A DNA stretch of 64,000 nucleotides from Holtiella tumoricola. GTDB lineage: Bacteria; Bacillota; Clostridia; Lachnospirales; Cellulosilyticaceae. Positions 16,914 through 26,301 of this stretch are shown here, in pieces (position 1 is the stretch's first letter; every line of letters begins with the position of its first letter). The notes below the pieces were generated by a model. That model made no database searches. It had not been told where the DNA came from and saw only the letters and a program-made list of their open reading frames with translations. The translations under genes were made by a program, and so were the position numbers. The stretch lies in assembly GCF_027857615.1 (NCBI RefSeq), contig NZ_JAQIFT010000058.1:1-64000 (forward strand). Direction: 5' to 3'.

Positions 16914-18214
16914 TTCGTAGGTAGATAAGGTAATTCTATTTTAAAAGTACATCCACCACAAGGAGTAGGGGAATGGGTAAGAGAACCATTGTGAAGATGA
17001 ATGATTTCTTTAGCAATACTGAGTCCTAAACCATAGTGATTTTTATCTTTTCTTGCAGCATCTACTCTATAGAAGCGGTCAAAAATATGGGGTGCATGTT
17101 CTTTGGAGATACCAGGCCCATCATCGATGATTTTAATGATATAGGCCCCTGGCATTTTACTTAGCTCGATAGTAATATGGCCACCTGTTGGTACATAGTG
17201 CAGGGCATTGTCAATGAGGATGGTAATGATTTGTTCAATACGCTCTTGGTCACATGGAATAGGTGGAAGTATTTCATCGGGAAGATGAAGCGTAAGATGC
17301 TGTTGTTTTTTTGCCGCAAGAGGTAAGAATGTATCTAACAGGTCTATCAGAAGTGTATCTAAATCAACAGGTTCCTTATGAATGGACCAAGTGTGTGCAT
17401 CTGCTGTTGCAAGAAGAAGTAAGTCATTAATAAGACGTGTGAGCCTTGTACATTCTCTTTCAATTTGAGAAGTAAAGAGTTGGGATTCTTGGTGATTCTG
17501 ACTTTGAATGAGGGCATTACTACTTCTTATGACTGCAAGGGGTGTTTTAAGTTCATGTGAAGCAGCTGCAATAAACTGAACCTGCTTACGTTGATTTTCT
17601 TCAATAGGGATAATAGCTCGTCCAGCAAACCAATAACTAAATAAGCTAAGAAGCAAAATACCAGTAAAGCTAATCAAAATAAACAGGATACGGGTTTCGA
17701 TAATCGTCACTTTTTCAGTTGAAAGGTCTTGAAGGAGTGTAAGTGTATAACTTCCTACAGAAGAAGGGATACGTGCAATACCTACGCGGTAGGAATCATT
17801 TGTATTACCTTGAATTTTAAAAAATATCTTATCAATAGATAAGGTTGAAGTAGTAGGTGCATCTTTATCAAAGTTATAAAGTCCTAGCGCATCTTTATGA
17901 GCTTGTTGAAGAAGGTCATGGCGAGGTGTAGAGGGAGACCAGGCACCTTTGAAGAAAAAGGGATGACCATTATCTTCTATAGAAATAATAAGTTTGTTGT
18001 CTGCTTCTAACTGAGCAAGCCAAGAAGATTTAATATTTCTTTGCGTTTGAAGCTGATAAGAAATAGTCTGAAGCTGATTCTCAAAGGCTATTTGATTCCT
18101 ACTATTGAGTTGAGATTCTGAAATCTGTAGAGAAATAAGACAGATAATAAATAGAATTAAACCTGTGATTGTACTACAGATAAGAGCAAGTTGAAAACGT
18201 AGCCCTTTAAGCAT
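16910..18214 (-). CDS. membrane sensor histidine kinase
   Basis: The 434-residue kinase has a first membrane helix (about residues 8-30), an extracytoplasmic sensor region of about 125 residues and a second helix (about 160-182). A HisKA domain follows with AASHELKTPLAVI, then a HATPase with IDNALHYVP, DDGPGIS and YGLGLSIAKEI. Start ATG 18214 has TTGGAG seven bases upstream and overlaps the regulator stop. It pairs with the OmpR-type regulator 18207-18887. The divergent ABC-type operon is its likely target, so it may sense that operon's ligand or envelope stress. Confidence 0.9.
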   Translation of the reverse strand: MLKGLRFQLALICSTITGLILFIICLISLQISESQLNSRNQIAFENQLQTISYQLQTQRNIKSSWLAQLEADNKLIISIEDNGHPFFFKGAWSPSTPRHDLLQQAHKDALGLYNFDKDAPTTSTLSIDKIFFKIQGNTNDSYRVGIARIPSSVGSYTLTLLQDLSTEKVTIIETRILFILISFTGILLLSLFSYWFAGRAIIPIEENQRKQVQFIAAASHELKTPLAVIRSSNALIQSQNHQESQLFTSQIERECTRLTRLINDLLLLATADAHTWSIHKEPVDLDTLLIDLLDTFLPLAAKKQQHLTLHLPDEILPPIPCDQERIEQIITILIDNALHYVPTGGHITIELSKMPGAYIIKIIDDGPGISKEHAPHIFDRFYRVDAARKDKNHYGLGLSIAKEIIHLHNGSLTHSPTPCGGCTFKIELPYLPTK

Positions 18215-18887
18215 GGATATGCTCCAAGCTATATCCAATACCTCGAAGGGTTTTAATTTCTATATGACACCCTACGGTACGTAGTCTACGTCTTAGAAAA
18301 TGCATATAGTTATCTAAATTTCCTTCTTCTACTTCAGTATCAGGCCCCCAAACTCTAGAGAGCAAGAAAGTACGTGGAAGTGCCGTCTTGGGTTGTTTAA
18401 AAAAGGCTTCAAAGAGTTCAGCTTCTTTTTTAGAAAGAGAACAAACAGCTTTTGGACCTGTTAGTGTAAGAGCTGTAGCATCTAACGTAGCATCTCCAAA
18501 TATAAGCTGTTCAGTGGTACTCCAATCCACAGGGCGTCTGCTAAGGGCACGAATGCGTGCAAGGAGTTCTTCGATAGCAAACGGTTTGGATAAGTAATCA
18601 TCTGCACCTGCATCTAAACCAACGACTTTATCTCCTATACTATTGAGGGCAGTGAGCATAATCACAGGTGTATTAATATGTAGCATTCTCATTGTTTTAA
18701 GAATATGAATACCATCTAAAGATGGGAGCATACGGTCTAAAATAACAAGGTCATGTACTTGTTGTTTGATATAGAATAAACCTTCTTCTCCATCATAACA
18801 GCAGTCTACAGTATAACCCTGATTTTGAAGTTGTAGCCCCATGGTATTACATAAAGTTTGATCATCTTCAATTAGTAAAATACGCAT
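18207..18887 (-). CDS. OmpR-family response regulator
   Basis: The 226-residue regulator has a receiver with acidic EDD, phospho-acceptor Asp in VILDRMLPSLDG, a TALN threonine and the Lys of LSKPFAIEELLARI. The winged-helix domain covers about 125-220 (LSKKEAELFEAFF, ARVWGP-like SRVWGP, LRTVGCHIEIKTLRGIGY). It overlaps the kinase gene by 8 bp. It is transcribed away from the binding-protein operon; TTTAGAGGT-type repeats in the shared 171-bp region fit its binding and autoregulation. Confidence 0.93.
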   Translation of the reverse strand: MRILLIEDDQTLCNTMGLQLQNQGYTVDCCYDGEEGLFYIKQQVHDLVILDRMLPSLDGIHILKTMRMLHINTPVIMLTALNSIGDKVVGLDAGADDYLSKPFAIEELLARIRALSRRPVDWSTTEQLIFGDATLDATALTLTGPKAVCSLSKKEAELFEAFFKQPKTALPRTFLLSRVWGPDTEVEEGNLDNYMHFLRRRLRTVGCHIEIKTLRGIGYSLEHIHA

Positions 18888-18942
18888 AATGTTCCTCCAT
18901 TATAGTCAATTGCTTCTTTTTATAATTCAATTTTAACCCATT

Positions 18943-19014
18943 TATCTCTAAATATCCTTTAATGGATAAAATTAGTACAAACAAATTTTAAGTTTTAGAG
19001 GTTATTTAGAGGTA
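18943..19014. promoter_or_regulatory. repeat-rich divergent control region
   Basis: TTTAGAGGT occurs at 18994 and 19005 (11-bp period), and a near-inverted copy TATCTCTAAATA lies at 18943-18954, facing TATTTAGAGGTA at 19003-19014. OmpR-type regulators bind direct repeats at about this period. The region separates the two-component genes from the binding-protein operon. Confidence 0.5.
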
Positions 19015-19058
19015 AGCCTATTAAGATAAGGTTAATGAAATCGAAGAGGAGAACAAAA

Positions 19059-21221
19059 ATGAAAAAACATATTTATAGATTAATGGCAAGTTTACTTATA
19101 GTAACAACAATGATGTCAGTAACTGCATGTAGCAATCAAGAAATAAAAAGTGAAGTAAATACAACCAATCAAAATTCTAAGGATACACCTATGGGGCGTT
19201 ATATAGAAGAAAATATAGAACTTCCAAAGGATATAAAAAGCTTAATACATTATCAAGTTTTAGAAGATGAACGTATTCAAGTATATGGATATACTGCCAA
19301 TAATAAAGGGGTTACTTATACATCAAAAGATGGTAAAGAATGGGTGCAAGAAGAAGCTAAGTGGTTTGAAAAATTAGTAGAAGAGAATAGTATGGGGATA
19401 CAAATTGCTCATGATGGTAAGAGCACTATCTATGTATCCTATTTTGCTGATGATTACAAGATACATATAGCAAAAGTAGTAAATAATGAAACATTAGAAG
19501 AAGTACCCTATGATACAAATGATTTAGCGTATTCTGTAACAGGAATAAAAGCTTTACCTGATGGTAACATTGCTGTAGGGTTACAGTATAATGGCGTTGT
19601 AGTCTTAGATAGTACAACAGGTTCAGTCATAAAAGAATACCTAAGTGCAGGAATGGATCGTGAATTTGTTTTTAATGAGGAAGAACTCATGTTATTAGAT
19701 GCTTTAAGAGGAGGGGTAGTAATCTTTGACTTAGAAACAACAGAGGAAAAGAAATTTATTCCATGTGAAGGTTCATTATGGGGAAGTAAATTGGCAATGA
19801 ATACAGATGGAAATGCTTATCTTATTAATGGAGAAGGGATAAGCAGACTTGCAAAAGGCGGAAGTGTATGGGAACAAATTATTGAAGGACAACTTAGTTC
19901 TTTTGGAATGCCTTCATTATATATAGAAGATGGAATTGTTAAAGGTGATGAAGCGTTTTTAGTCCTATTCTATGATAGAGATATGGGATATCAACTGAGC
20001 CATTATCGTTTTGATCCAAATACGCCAACTAAGCCAACTACAGAGGTAAACCTCTATATGCTAGAAGATAATGTAACCATGAGACAAGCAATAGCAACGT
20101 ATCAACGTCAAAATCCTGGTGTATTTATTAATATTCAAGTAGGGGTTGAAGAAGGGGGAAGTGTCACAAAAGCAGATGCTATACGTACCCTTAACACACA
20201 ATTATTAGCAGGAAAAGGACCGGACTTATTACTTTTAGATGGTCTACCAGTACAATCTTATATTGAAAAAGGTGTATTGTTAGATATGAGTAATTGGGCA
20301 AAGGAGAAAATTGAACAAGGAGAATGGTTACCAAATATTGTTGGTGCTTTCCAAGAGGAGAATTCTATCTATACATTACCTCTTAGATTTTCACTTCCAA
20401 CAATGTGGGGGAATAAAGCTATTATAGAAAATATTAAAGGTATAGAGGATCTTGCTTCATGGGCGAAGTCTAACCCAGACAAAGAAGTATTTTATAAGAT
20501 GTCACCTGAAAAACTTATGAATCTTCTATATGGTCCAACAGCTCATACTTGGATTGATGAAAAAGGACAAATTAAAGAGGCAGAATTCATAACTTTCTTA
20601 GAAGCTATAAAAGAATTAACTCAGGTAGATGACATGGGAGAACAAGATGAGATAGCTTGGAACTTCCTTTCAACAGAGTATATGGCTAGTAAAGATACCC
20701 AGCTCCATTTAGAAAATATTTCTGGTTTTGATAGATTAAATTATCAATATTCTGCGATCACTCAACGAGGAGATGGGAATTTTGAGTTAATATTTGCAGG
20801 TGAAGAAAGTACATTTGAGCCTAGAGGTATTATTGGAATTAATGCAAATAGTAAATATCAAGATATTGCAAGAGAGATTGTTCAATTAGCAATGTCAAAA
20901 GAAGTGCAAAGTGTAAATCTAGGAGATGGATTCCCAGTTCATAAACAAACTTTTGAAGAGCAAGCTGTATTAAATTCAGACCAAAACCTTGTGGTATTCC
21001 CAGTAACCTTTGAGAAACCAATTCAAATGATTGATGTAACACAAGAAGTTTATTCAAAAGTGAAGGAACTTGCAGAAAAAGCCACTATACCAATAATAAA
21101 AGATGAAGTGTTATTAAATCTTATTATAGAAGAAACGAAAGGATACTTTAATGGTGAGAAAACAGCCGAAGAAGCTGCAAGTGCAGTTGCAAAACGTACA
21201 AGAGCCTATTTGGCAGAATAA
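19059..21221 (+). CDS. lipoprotein: propeller-like domain fused to solute-binding domain
   Basis: The 720-residue lipoprotein has a type II signal peptide with lipobox SVTAC. Residues about 40-325 look beta-propeller-like, with repeated strand/turn elements such as VTYTSKDGKEWV, GVVVLDSTTGS and GVVIFDLETTE. From about 330 to the end it is a family 1 extracellular solute-binding protein (VNLYMLEDNVTMRQAI, LLAGKGPDLLLLDG). Binding proteins of this family are usually 400-450 residues, so the N-terminal domain is an addition. Start ATG 19059 follows AAGAGGAG. It heads an operon with two permeases. Confidence 0.82.
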   Translation: MKKHIYRLMASLLIVTTMMSVTACSNQEIKSEVNTTNQNSKDTPMGRYIEENIELPKDIKSLIHYQVLEDERIQVYGYTANNKGVTYTSKDGKEWVQEEAKWFEKLVEENSMGIQIAHDGKSTIYVSYFADDYKIHIAKVVNNETLEEVPYDTNDLAYSVTGIKALPDGNIAVGLQYNGVVVLDSTTGSVIKEYLSAGMDREFVFNEEELMLLDALRGGVVIFDLETTEEKKFIPCEGSLWGSKLAMNTDGNAYLINGEGISRLAKGGSVWEQIIEGQLSSFGMPSLYIEDGIVKGDEAFLVLFYDRDMGYQLSHYRFDPNTPTKPTTEVNLYMLEDNVTMRQAIATYQRQNPGVFINIQVGVEEGGSVTKADAIRTLNTQLLAGKGPDLLLLDGLPVQSYIEKGVLLDMSNWAKEKIEQGEWLPNIVGAFQEENSIYTLPLRFSLPTMWGNKAIIENIKGIEDLASWAKSNPDKEVFYKMSPEKLMNLLYGPTAHTWIDEKGQIKEAEFITFLEAIKELTQVDDMGEQDEIAWNFLSTEYMASKDTQLHLENISGFDRLNYQYSAITQRGDGNFELIFAGEESTFEPRGIIGINANSKYQDIAREIVQLAMSKEVQSVNLGDGFPVHKQTFEEQAVLNSDQNLVVFPVTFEKPIQMIDVTQEVYSKVKELAEKATIPIIKDEVLLNLIIEETKGYFNGEKTAEEAASAVAKRTRAYLAE

Positions 21222-22068
21222 AAAAAAGAATGAGTGGAAGGTTGCATTGTGCTTCTTATTACCTAGTTTGTTAGGTGTTATGATTTTTATTATGCTTCCT
21301 TTCATGGATGTTATTAGAAGGTCTTTCTTCGGAGCAATGAGTGGTAAATTCGTTGGTATTAAAAACTATAGCATGATATTTCAAAATGAAGCTTTTAAGC
21401 TAGCGTCAGGGAATACTTTGAAGTTTATAGCCATTTGTATTCCTGTACTTGTCATTACTTCTCTAGGTCTAGCACTTCTTATTAACAAGCTAAATAAAAG
21501 TGCTAAAGTCTTTAAAATGACTTTTCTTTTACCAATGGCAATCCCAGTTGCTTCAGTTGTACTACTATGGCAAGTTCTATTTCATCAAAATGGATTATTA
21601 AGTAAAGGCATTATAGCACTTGGAGGACAAAGTGTAGACTGGATGAAAAGTGACTGGGCTTTTTGGATTTTAATATTGAGTTATTTGTGGCGTAATATAG
21701 GGTATGATATGGTGCTATGGTTAGCAGGGCTTAGCACTATATCGCCTGCTATATATGAAGCAGCTAGGGTAGATGGCGCAAATGGATGGCAGCAATTTAC
21801 TAAGATTACAATTCCTCAGCTTTTACCAACCTTATTTACAATCGTTGTGCTTTCATTACTTAATTCCTTTAAAGTATTTAGAGAAGCTTATTTGATTGCA
21901 GGAGATTACCCTCATGACAGTATGTATATGTTACAGCATTTGTTTAATAACTGGTTTGTATCTCTTGATATTGATAAGTTATCAGCAGCAGCGACAATTG
22001 TATCTCTTGTAATCTTTATACTAATTTTAATCTTGCAAAAAACATGGGTGGAGGATGAGGAAGGATGA
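21151..22068 (+). CDS. ABC sugar-type permease (MalF-like)
   Basis: The 305-residue protein has six membrane helices. The EAA loop reads YEAARVDGANGWQQFTKITIP (about residues 205-225), which contacts the ATPase. The only ATG is 21151, giving a 71-bp overlap with the binding-protein gene; AAAGGA lies seven bases upstream. No later ATG is in frame before the first helix, though GTG or TTG starts inside the overlap are possible. It forms the import pore with the next gene. Confidence 0.88.
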   Translation: MVRKQPKKLQVQLQNVQEPIWQNKKKNEWKVALCFLLPSLLGVMIFIMLPFMDVIRRSFFGAMSGKFVGIKNYSMIFQNEAFKLASGNTLKFIAICIPVLVITSLGLALLINKLNKSAKVFKMTFLLPMAIPVASVVLLWQVLFHQNGLLSKGIIALGGQSVDWMKSDWAFWILILSYLWRNIGYDMVLWLAGLSTISPAIYEAARVDGANGWQQFTKITIPQLLPTLFTIVVLSLLNSFKVFREAYLIAGDYPHDSMYMLQHLFNNWFVSLDIDKLSAAATIVSLVIFILILILQKTWVEDEEG

Positions 22069-22904
22069 AAAAGTATATACCGATTGCATTTGTAAGTATA
22101 CTGGCTCTCATTGTATGGTTACCTTTGTGGATGCTTTTTAGTGGGTCTTTTATGCCACTAGATGAAATAAGGGCAGGATTTGGGCCAGTACTTGCTGGAA
22201 AATCTGGCCTTGCTAACTGGCCTCTTATCCCTAAGTATCCAACGCTTATGCCTTATGTTGAGCTATTGTTAGATTCACCAGAGTTTTTTGCCATGTTTTG
22301 GAACTCAGTTAAAATTGTAGTACCTATTCTTATTGGGCAAGTGTGCTTTGGTATGCCGACGGCATGGGCATTTGCAAGGTTTAGATTTCCTTTTAAGAAA
22401 ACGATTTTTACAATGTACATAGCCTTAATGCTAATGCCATTTCAGGTAACGATGGTACCTAACTATTTAGTATTAGATAAGTTACAACTTTTAGATACAA
22501 GGTTTGCGATTATTTTGCCTGCTATCTTTTCCACTTTTCCAGTATTCATTATGTATCGATTTTTTAAATCTATACCAGAAGCTATGATAGAAGCTATTCA
22601 AATAGATGGAGCAGGACATTTTAAAACGTTCTTATACATAGGGTTACCCCTTGGAGCACCAGGAATTGTATCAGCACTTGTGTTAGGCTTTTTAGAGTAC
22701 TGGAATATGATAGAACAGCCTTTAACATTTTTACAAAATAAATCATTATGGCCACTATCTTTATATCTGCCTAATATAGCAATAGATAAGCTAGGTGTAT
22801 CTATTGTTGCTTCAGTTATTATGCTTATACCAGCTCTTCTTGTCTTCTTATGGGGACAAAATGATTTAGAAGCAGGCATTCGAGTTGCAGGTTTAAAAGA
22901 GTAG
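22065..22904 (+). CDS. ABC sugar-type permease (MalG-like)
   Basis: The 279-residue protein has six membrane helices with the EAA loop MIEAIQIDGAGHFKTFLYIG (about residues 180-200). It matches carbohydrate permeases of the MalG/AraQ family. It overlaps the first permease by ATGA and has GAGGAAGG upstream. The final YxxEAGIR-like DLEAGIRVAGLKE end is typical. Confidence 0.9.
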   Translation: MKKYIPIAFVSILALIVWLPLWMLFSGSFMPLDEIRAGFGPVLAGKSGLANWPLIPKYPTLMPYVELLLDSPEFFAMFWNSVKIVVPILIGQVCFGMPTAWAFARFRFPFKKTIFTMYIALMLMPFQVTMVPNYLVLDKLQLLDTRFAIILPAIFSTFPVFIMYRFFKSIPEAMIEAIQIDGAGHFKTFLYIGLPLGAPGIVSALVLGFLEYWNMIEQPLTFLQNKSLWPLSLYLPNIAIDKLGVSIVASVIMLIPALLVFLWGQNDLEAGIRVAGLKE

Positions 22905-22926
22905 AGTGGCAAGAAAGGTAAGCGTG

Positions 22927-24723
22927 ATGAAAATAGAATTAAAGCAGCAACTTCAAAGACAATTACCCTCGCCAAAAGAGGATAGAGATAAAGTAAAACA
23001 AGTGGCAATCAAAGGTCTAGCAGGATTTCTGATTATTATGGTCACTTTGACAGGACTGTCAAGAACAGCGAATGCACTAACAACACCACAAGTTACAATT
23101 GCACTCCCAAAGGGAGGGCGTATTGAACACAAAATACAAGGAAATGGTGTATTAAAAGCAAAAGATGAAGAGAGTATGGAAGCAAGCAGTGGGCTTAAAG
23201 TAAAAGACATCTTTGTAGAAGTAGATGACCGTATTAAAAAAGGTGAGCCTATCTTAGAACTAGATGCAAAAGAGTTACAAGAAAAGTTAGAAATGTCTCA
23301 GGATGATTTAGCAAAACTAAAATTAAGATTACAACAATTAGGGTTAAATGAAGATTATAGTACAGTACTTTCACCTCTTGAAGAGGCAAATAACAAAGTT
23401 ACAAAGCTTGAGGAAGAAAAGTTAAATGCTACTGAGAAGGGGAAAGTTAAAATCAGTAGAGGTGAACAGAAAATTAAACAAGCAGAAGAAGATTTGCTTA
23501 GTGCAAAGAAAGATTTAGAAGCTTTTAAAGGAAGTAATTTGGAAGAGCAGCTTAAGAAGGCACGTGAAGAAGAAGATGAAGCTAAGCGCCATTTAGAAAA
23601 TCAAAAGTATGAAAGAGATAAAGCACTTAAAAGATCAGAACAGGCTTTAAATGAAGCCAAAGAAAACTTCTGGATGACAGCAGGCCAAGGTGTGGATATT
23701 ACCAGTGCTCAGCAAGCTGTAGACCGTGCCCAAATGGAATATAACATTACAAAGTCAGATTGGGATAGAAATGTAAAAGAAGCAGAAGAAAAATTTAAAA
23801 AAGCTAAAGACAAAGTAATTCAACTGGAAAATGGCGAAGTTGACCAAGAAATTTTAAAACAAGAAGAAGAAAAAGTAAAAGCAGCGGAGCGTGCAGTAGA
23901 AGAACAGAAACGTTTACAAGAAGACCTTATTGTAGAACAAGAAGAGCTTATTAAAAATCTAGATAGACAAATAGAGTCGGCTAAAAAAGAAGTAGAATTG
24001 GCAGTACAAAAAGAAAATAATATGGATTTAGAAGAGCAACAATCTGAGCAAAAACAAGCAATAGAAAAGCAACTTATGCAAGTGGATATTGCAGCTAAAG
24101 AAAAGGAAATTAGCCGTATTCAAAAAATTATAGCAGAAGGCGGTAAGCTTGTAGCACCAGCAGATGGAATGATTAAAGAAATTAAAGTTGAAAAAGGTCA
24201 AGTAACTACTGGTGGTGAATTAGTTACATTTATAGGTGATGATAGTAAGTATGTACTAGAGGTAGAACTTAGTCAGGAAAAAAGTGAAGGCATTCAAGTA
24301 GGGGATCAGGTTATTGTAACCCTTGAAGGCGAAAAAAGAGCGTTAGAAAATACAATAGTAGAAAATATTTCATATGTCCAAGGTGAAGGTGGAAGTAAGA
24401 AAAAAATAAGTATTTCTGTACCAGAAGGCATTCCAGGTATGAATGCATCATGTGAAGTAACAAATCAATCAGAGCAATATAATTCTATCGTGCCAGTAGA
24501 AGCATTAAAAGAAGATAATGGAAGTTATTATGTACTTGTGGCAAAGAAAAAGGTAACAACTTTAGGAGAAGAAATGGTTGCAGAAAGAGTTAATGTGATG
24601 AAAAAAGAGAGTAATGAAAGTTCTGTAGCTGTAGAAGGGGCATTTAGTCCACAAGATAATATTATTATCAAGTCGAATAAACCAATTAAGTCAGGCGATA
24701 GAGTACGCCTGATGGAGCAATGA
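22927..24723 (+). CDS. HlyD/RND-type membrane-fusion (adaptor) protein
   Basis: The 598-residue protein has one N-terminal membrane helix (about residues 35-52). It then has the first half of a biotinyl-lipoyl-like domain (KVKDIFVEVDDRIKKGEPIL), a very long alpha-helical coiled coil (about 115-395, rich in E, K, Q) and the second lipoyl half (GKLVAPADGMIKEIKVEKGQ). A beta-barrel region follows. This is the adaptor layout of efflux and type I secretion systems. Such adaptors pair with MacB-like permeases, and one follows. Its place behind importer permeases is unusual. Start ATG 22927 fits AAAGGT; a GTG at 22906 is possible. Confidence 0.85.
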   Translation: MKIELKQQLQRQLPSPKEDRDKVKQVAIKGLAGFLIIMVTLTGLSRTANALTTPQVTIALPKGGRIEHKIQGNGVLKAKDEESMEASSGLKVKDIFVEVDDRIKKGEPILELDAKELQEKLEMSQDDLAKLKLRLQQLGLNEDYSTVLSPLEEANNKVTKLEEEKLNATEKGKVKISRGEQKIKQAEEDLLSAKKDLEAFKGSNLEEQLKKAREEEDEAKRHLENQKYERDKALKRSEQALNEAKENFWMTAGQGVDITSAQQAVDRAQMEYNITKSDWDRNVKEAEEKFKKAKDKVIQLENGEVDQEILKQEEEKVKAAERAVEEQKRLQEDLIVEQEELIKNLDRQIESAKKEVELAVQKENNMDLEEQQSEQKQAIEKQLMQVDIAAKEKEISRIQKIIAEGGKLVAPADGMIKEIKVEKGQVTTGGELVTFIGDDSKYVLEVELSQEKSEGIQVGDQVIVTLEGEKRALENTIVENISYVQGEGGSKKKISISVPEGIPGMNASCEVTNQSEQYNSIVPVEALKEDNGSYYVLVAKKKVTTLGEEMVAERVNVMKKESNESSVAVEGAFSPQDNIIIKSNKPIKSGDRVRLMEQ

Positions 24724-25934
24724 TAAAGTGTACTAAGCATGTGCTCATTTATATAAGTATTCTAGCAGTTACCTTATTTGCGTGGGGTATATGCTTAGTC
24801 AATGCACAGAAAATACAAGCCTTAGATCATGTGGTGCAGTTACACTATGAGAAAGAAGGATTAACAGGAGATCAACTAGAAAGTGTATTAAAAGACCAGC
24901 TAGAAAGTAAAGATAGAATTATTAGTGGTCTAGTAGCTTGGAATCAGGAAACGCAACAAACCATGAAGAATCAAGATCTTGGGAGGGGTATTGAAGGAAA
25001 TCAACTTAAGGTTTATGGTAATACGAGATTATTATTTGAAACCAAAGAATTAATAGGAAATGGACTCTATGAAAATGATTTAGAAGGAGCCATTATTACA
25101 GAGCAAGTAGCTTATGAATTATGGGGAAATACAGATGTAGTAGGGAAGCAGATTACACTTCAAGATAAAGACTATACTATAAGAGGTATATTAAAAGACA
25201 AATCAAAAAGTATTATTGTCCAATCTGATACAACTAATCAAGAAGCTAAATTTAATGTAGCTCGAATTGAGTTTATAGATAATGACAATGTTGAGGAAAC
25301 ACTTAATACTTTGCAGTTCAAATATAATTTGCCAAAGGGAATATACAACAATTTATCCTTAAAAAGTATTTTGTTAAGTTATCTAGCGCTTATACCTGGC
25401 TGTCTATTAGGTGTGTATGGAATGCTTAAGCTGTATTTCTATATTTATAGAACCCATAGATATTGGATATCTGCAATTGTTCTTTCTATAATAGCTATAG
25501 GTATAACTTGGGTTACGGGTGAGGTATTACAGCTTTCGATACAATTACCTTCTTACATTATACCCAATAGGTGGTCAGACTTTGCATTTTGGTCCATCTT
25601 GTTAGAGAAGTTTAGAGCCAATGAGCAGATGCTAAAAATGCTACCAACTTCTATAGCAGATGGGTGGTATCAAGAGGTGTATGTTGTACTCATGAGTAGC
25701 TTTATTGTGAGTTTACTAGGGTGTATAATGATTATTAAAAAGGCAGTATTTGAAGAAACAAGCGAGTATTTTGGATGTATACTGATGTCAATAATCATAA
25801 GCTTTATAAGCATTATAAGTATTTATATAATAGAGGGTAGTGTGTTGATTATACCAGCCTTTTGGTGTAGTATTCCTCTACTTTTAGGTATACATGCTTT
25901 AATAAATAAATGGAGAACTATTTTAGAAGAATAA
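24720..25934 (+). CDS. MacB/FtsX-like membrane protein
   Basis: The 404-residue protein has one N-terminal helix and an extracytoplasmic MacB-type core (about residues 30-210; ELIGNGLYENDLEGAIITEQVA, GKQITLQDKDYTIRGIL). Four to five C-terminal helices follow. ABC exporters of the MacB type have four helices plus a separate or fused ATPase; no ATPase is encoded here. It overlaps the adaptor gene by ATGA. The family call is moderately sure, since the permease half is divergent. Confidence 0.65.
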   Translation: MIKCTKHVLIYISILAVTLFAWGICLVNAQKIQALDHVVQLHYEKEGLTGDQLESVLKDQLESKDRIISGLVAWNQETQQTMKNQDLGRGIEGNQLKVYGNTRLLFETKELIGNGLYENDLEGAIITEQVAYELWGNTDVVGKQITLQDKDYTIRGILKDKSKSIIVQSDTTNQEAKFNVARIEFIDNDNVEETLNTLQFKYNLPKGIYNNLSLKSILLSYLALIPGCLLGVYGMLKLYFYIYRTHRYWISAIVLSIIAIGITWVTGEVLQLSIQLPSYIIPNRWSDFAFWSILLEKFRANEQMLKMLPTSIADGWYQEVYVVLMSSFIVSLLGCIMIIKKAVFEETSEYFGCILMSIIISFISIISIYIIEGSVLIIPAFWCSIPLLLGIHALINKWRTILEE

Positions 25935-25969
25935 AAGGGTATTGCATAATCTTATGCAACACCCTTTTT
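25934..25969 (+). terminator. terminator after the five-gene operon
   Basis: AAAGGGT-TTGCATAA pairs with TTATGCAA-ACCCTTT (one mismatch), followed by TTTTTG. Confidence 0.85.
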
Positions 25970-25978
25970 GATGTACTA

Positions 25979-26131
25979 TTATTTGTTTAATAATCCTTTT
26001 GTTACACAAGTAGAAGTCCATTGGTTATCACCAGCAGATTTCTTCGCTTTATCGTGAAAATATTTCACGCCTTCATCACTTGTATTACTAACCCATGCAT
26101 TGCAGGTTGGAGTTTTTGGTTTTTTTCCCAT
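25979..26131 (-). CDS. 50-residue two-cysteine protein, unknown function
   Basis: This short reading frame starts at ATG 26131 behind a strong GGGAGG site (9 bp spacing) and reads MGKKPKTPTCNAW through a Lys/Ser-rich middle to STCVTKGLLNK. It has two cysteines (residues 9 and 41) and no membrane segment. I do not recognise the family. A TATAAT-like -10 lies upstream on the minus strand. It is divergent from the agr genes, so it may belong to that regulon. Confidence 0.6.
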   Translation of the reverse strand: MGKKPKTPTCNAWVSNTSDEGVKYFHDKAKKSAGDNQWTSTCVTKGLLNK

Positions 26132-26301
26132 TTTGAAATACCTCCCTAGGATTATAGTAAAAATAATTTGCACGTTATTAGTATGAGCAAGAATAATAAT
26201 TGCATACGGAATAAATAAAATAAATCTTTATTTTATTTTTGCCTACATAATGTATAATATATTTCAGTGAATAATGATATCAGAGGGAGAAAAAAATATT
26301 T

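Noticed and set aside
26162..26204. AATAATTTGCA/AATAATTGCA repeat pair as an AgrA site
   Set aside because: The period is 32 bp, not the 21-22 bp expected for LytTR repeats, and the sequence does not match the agr consensus.
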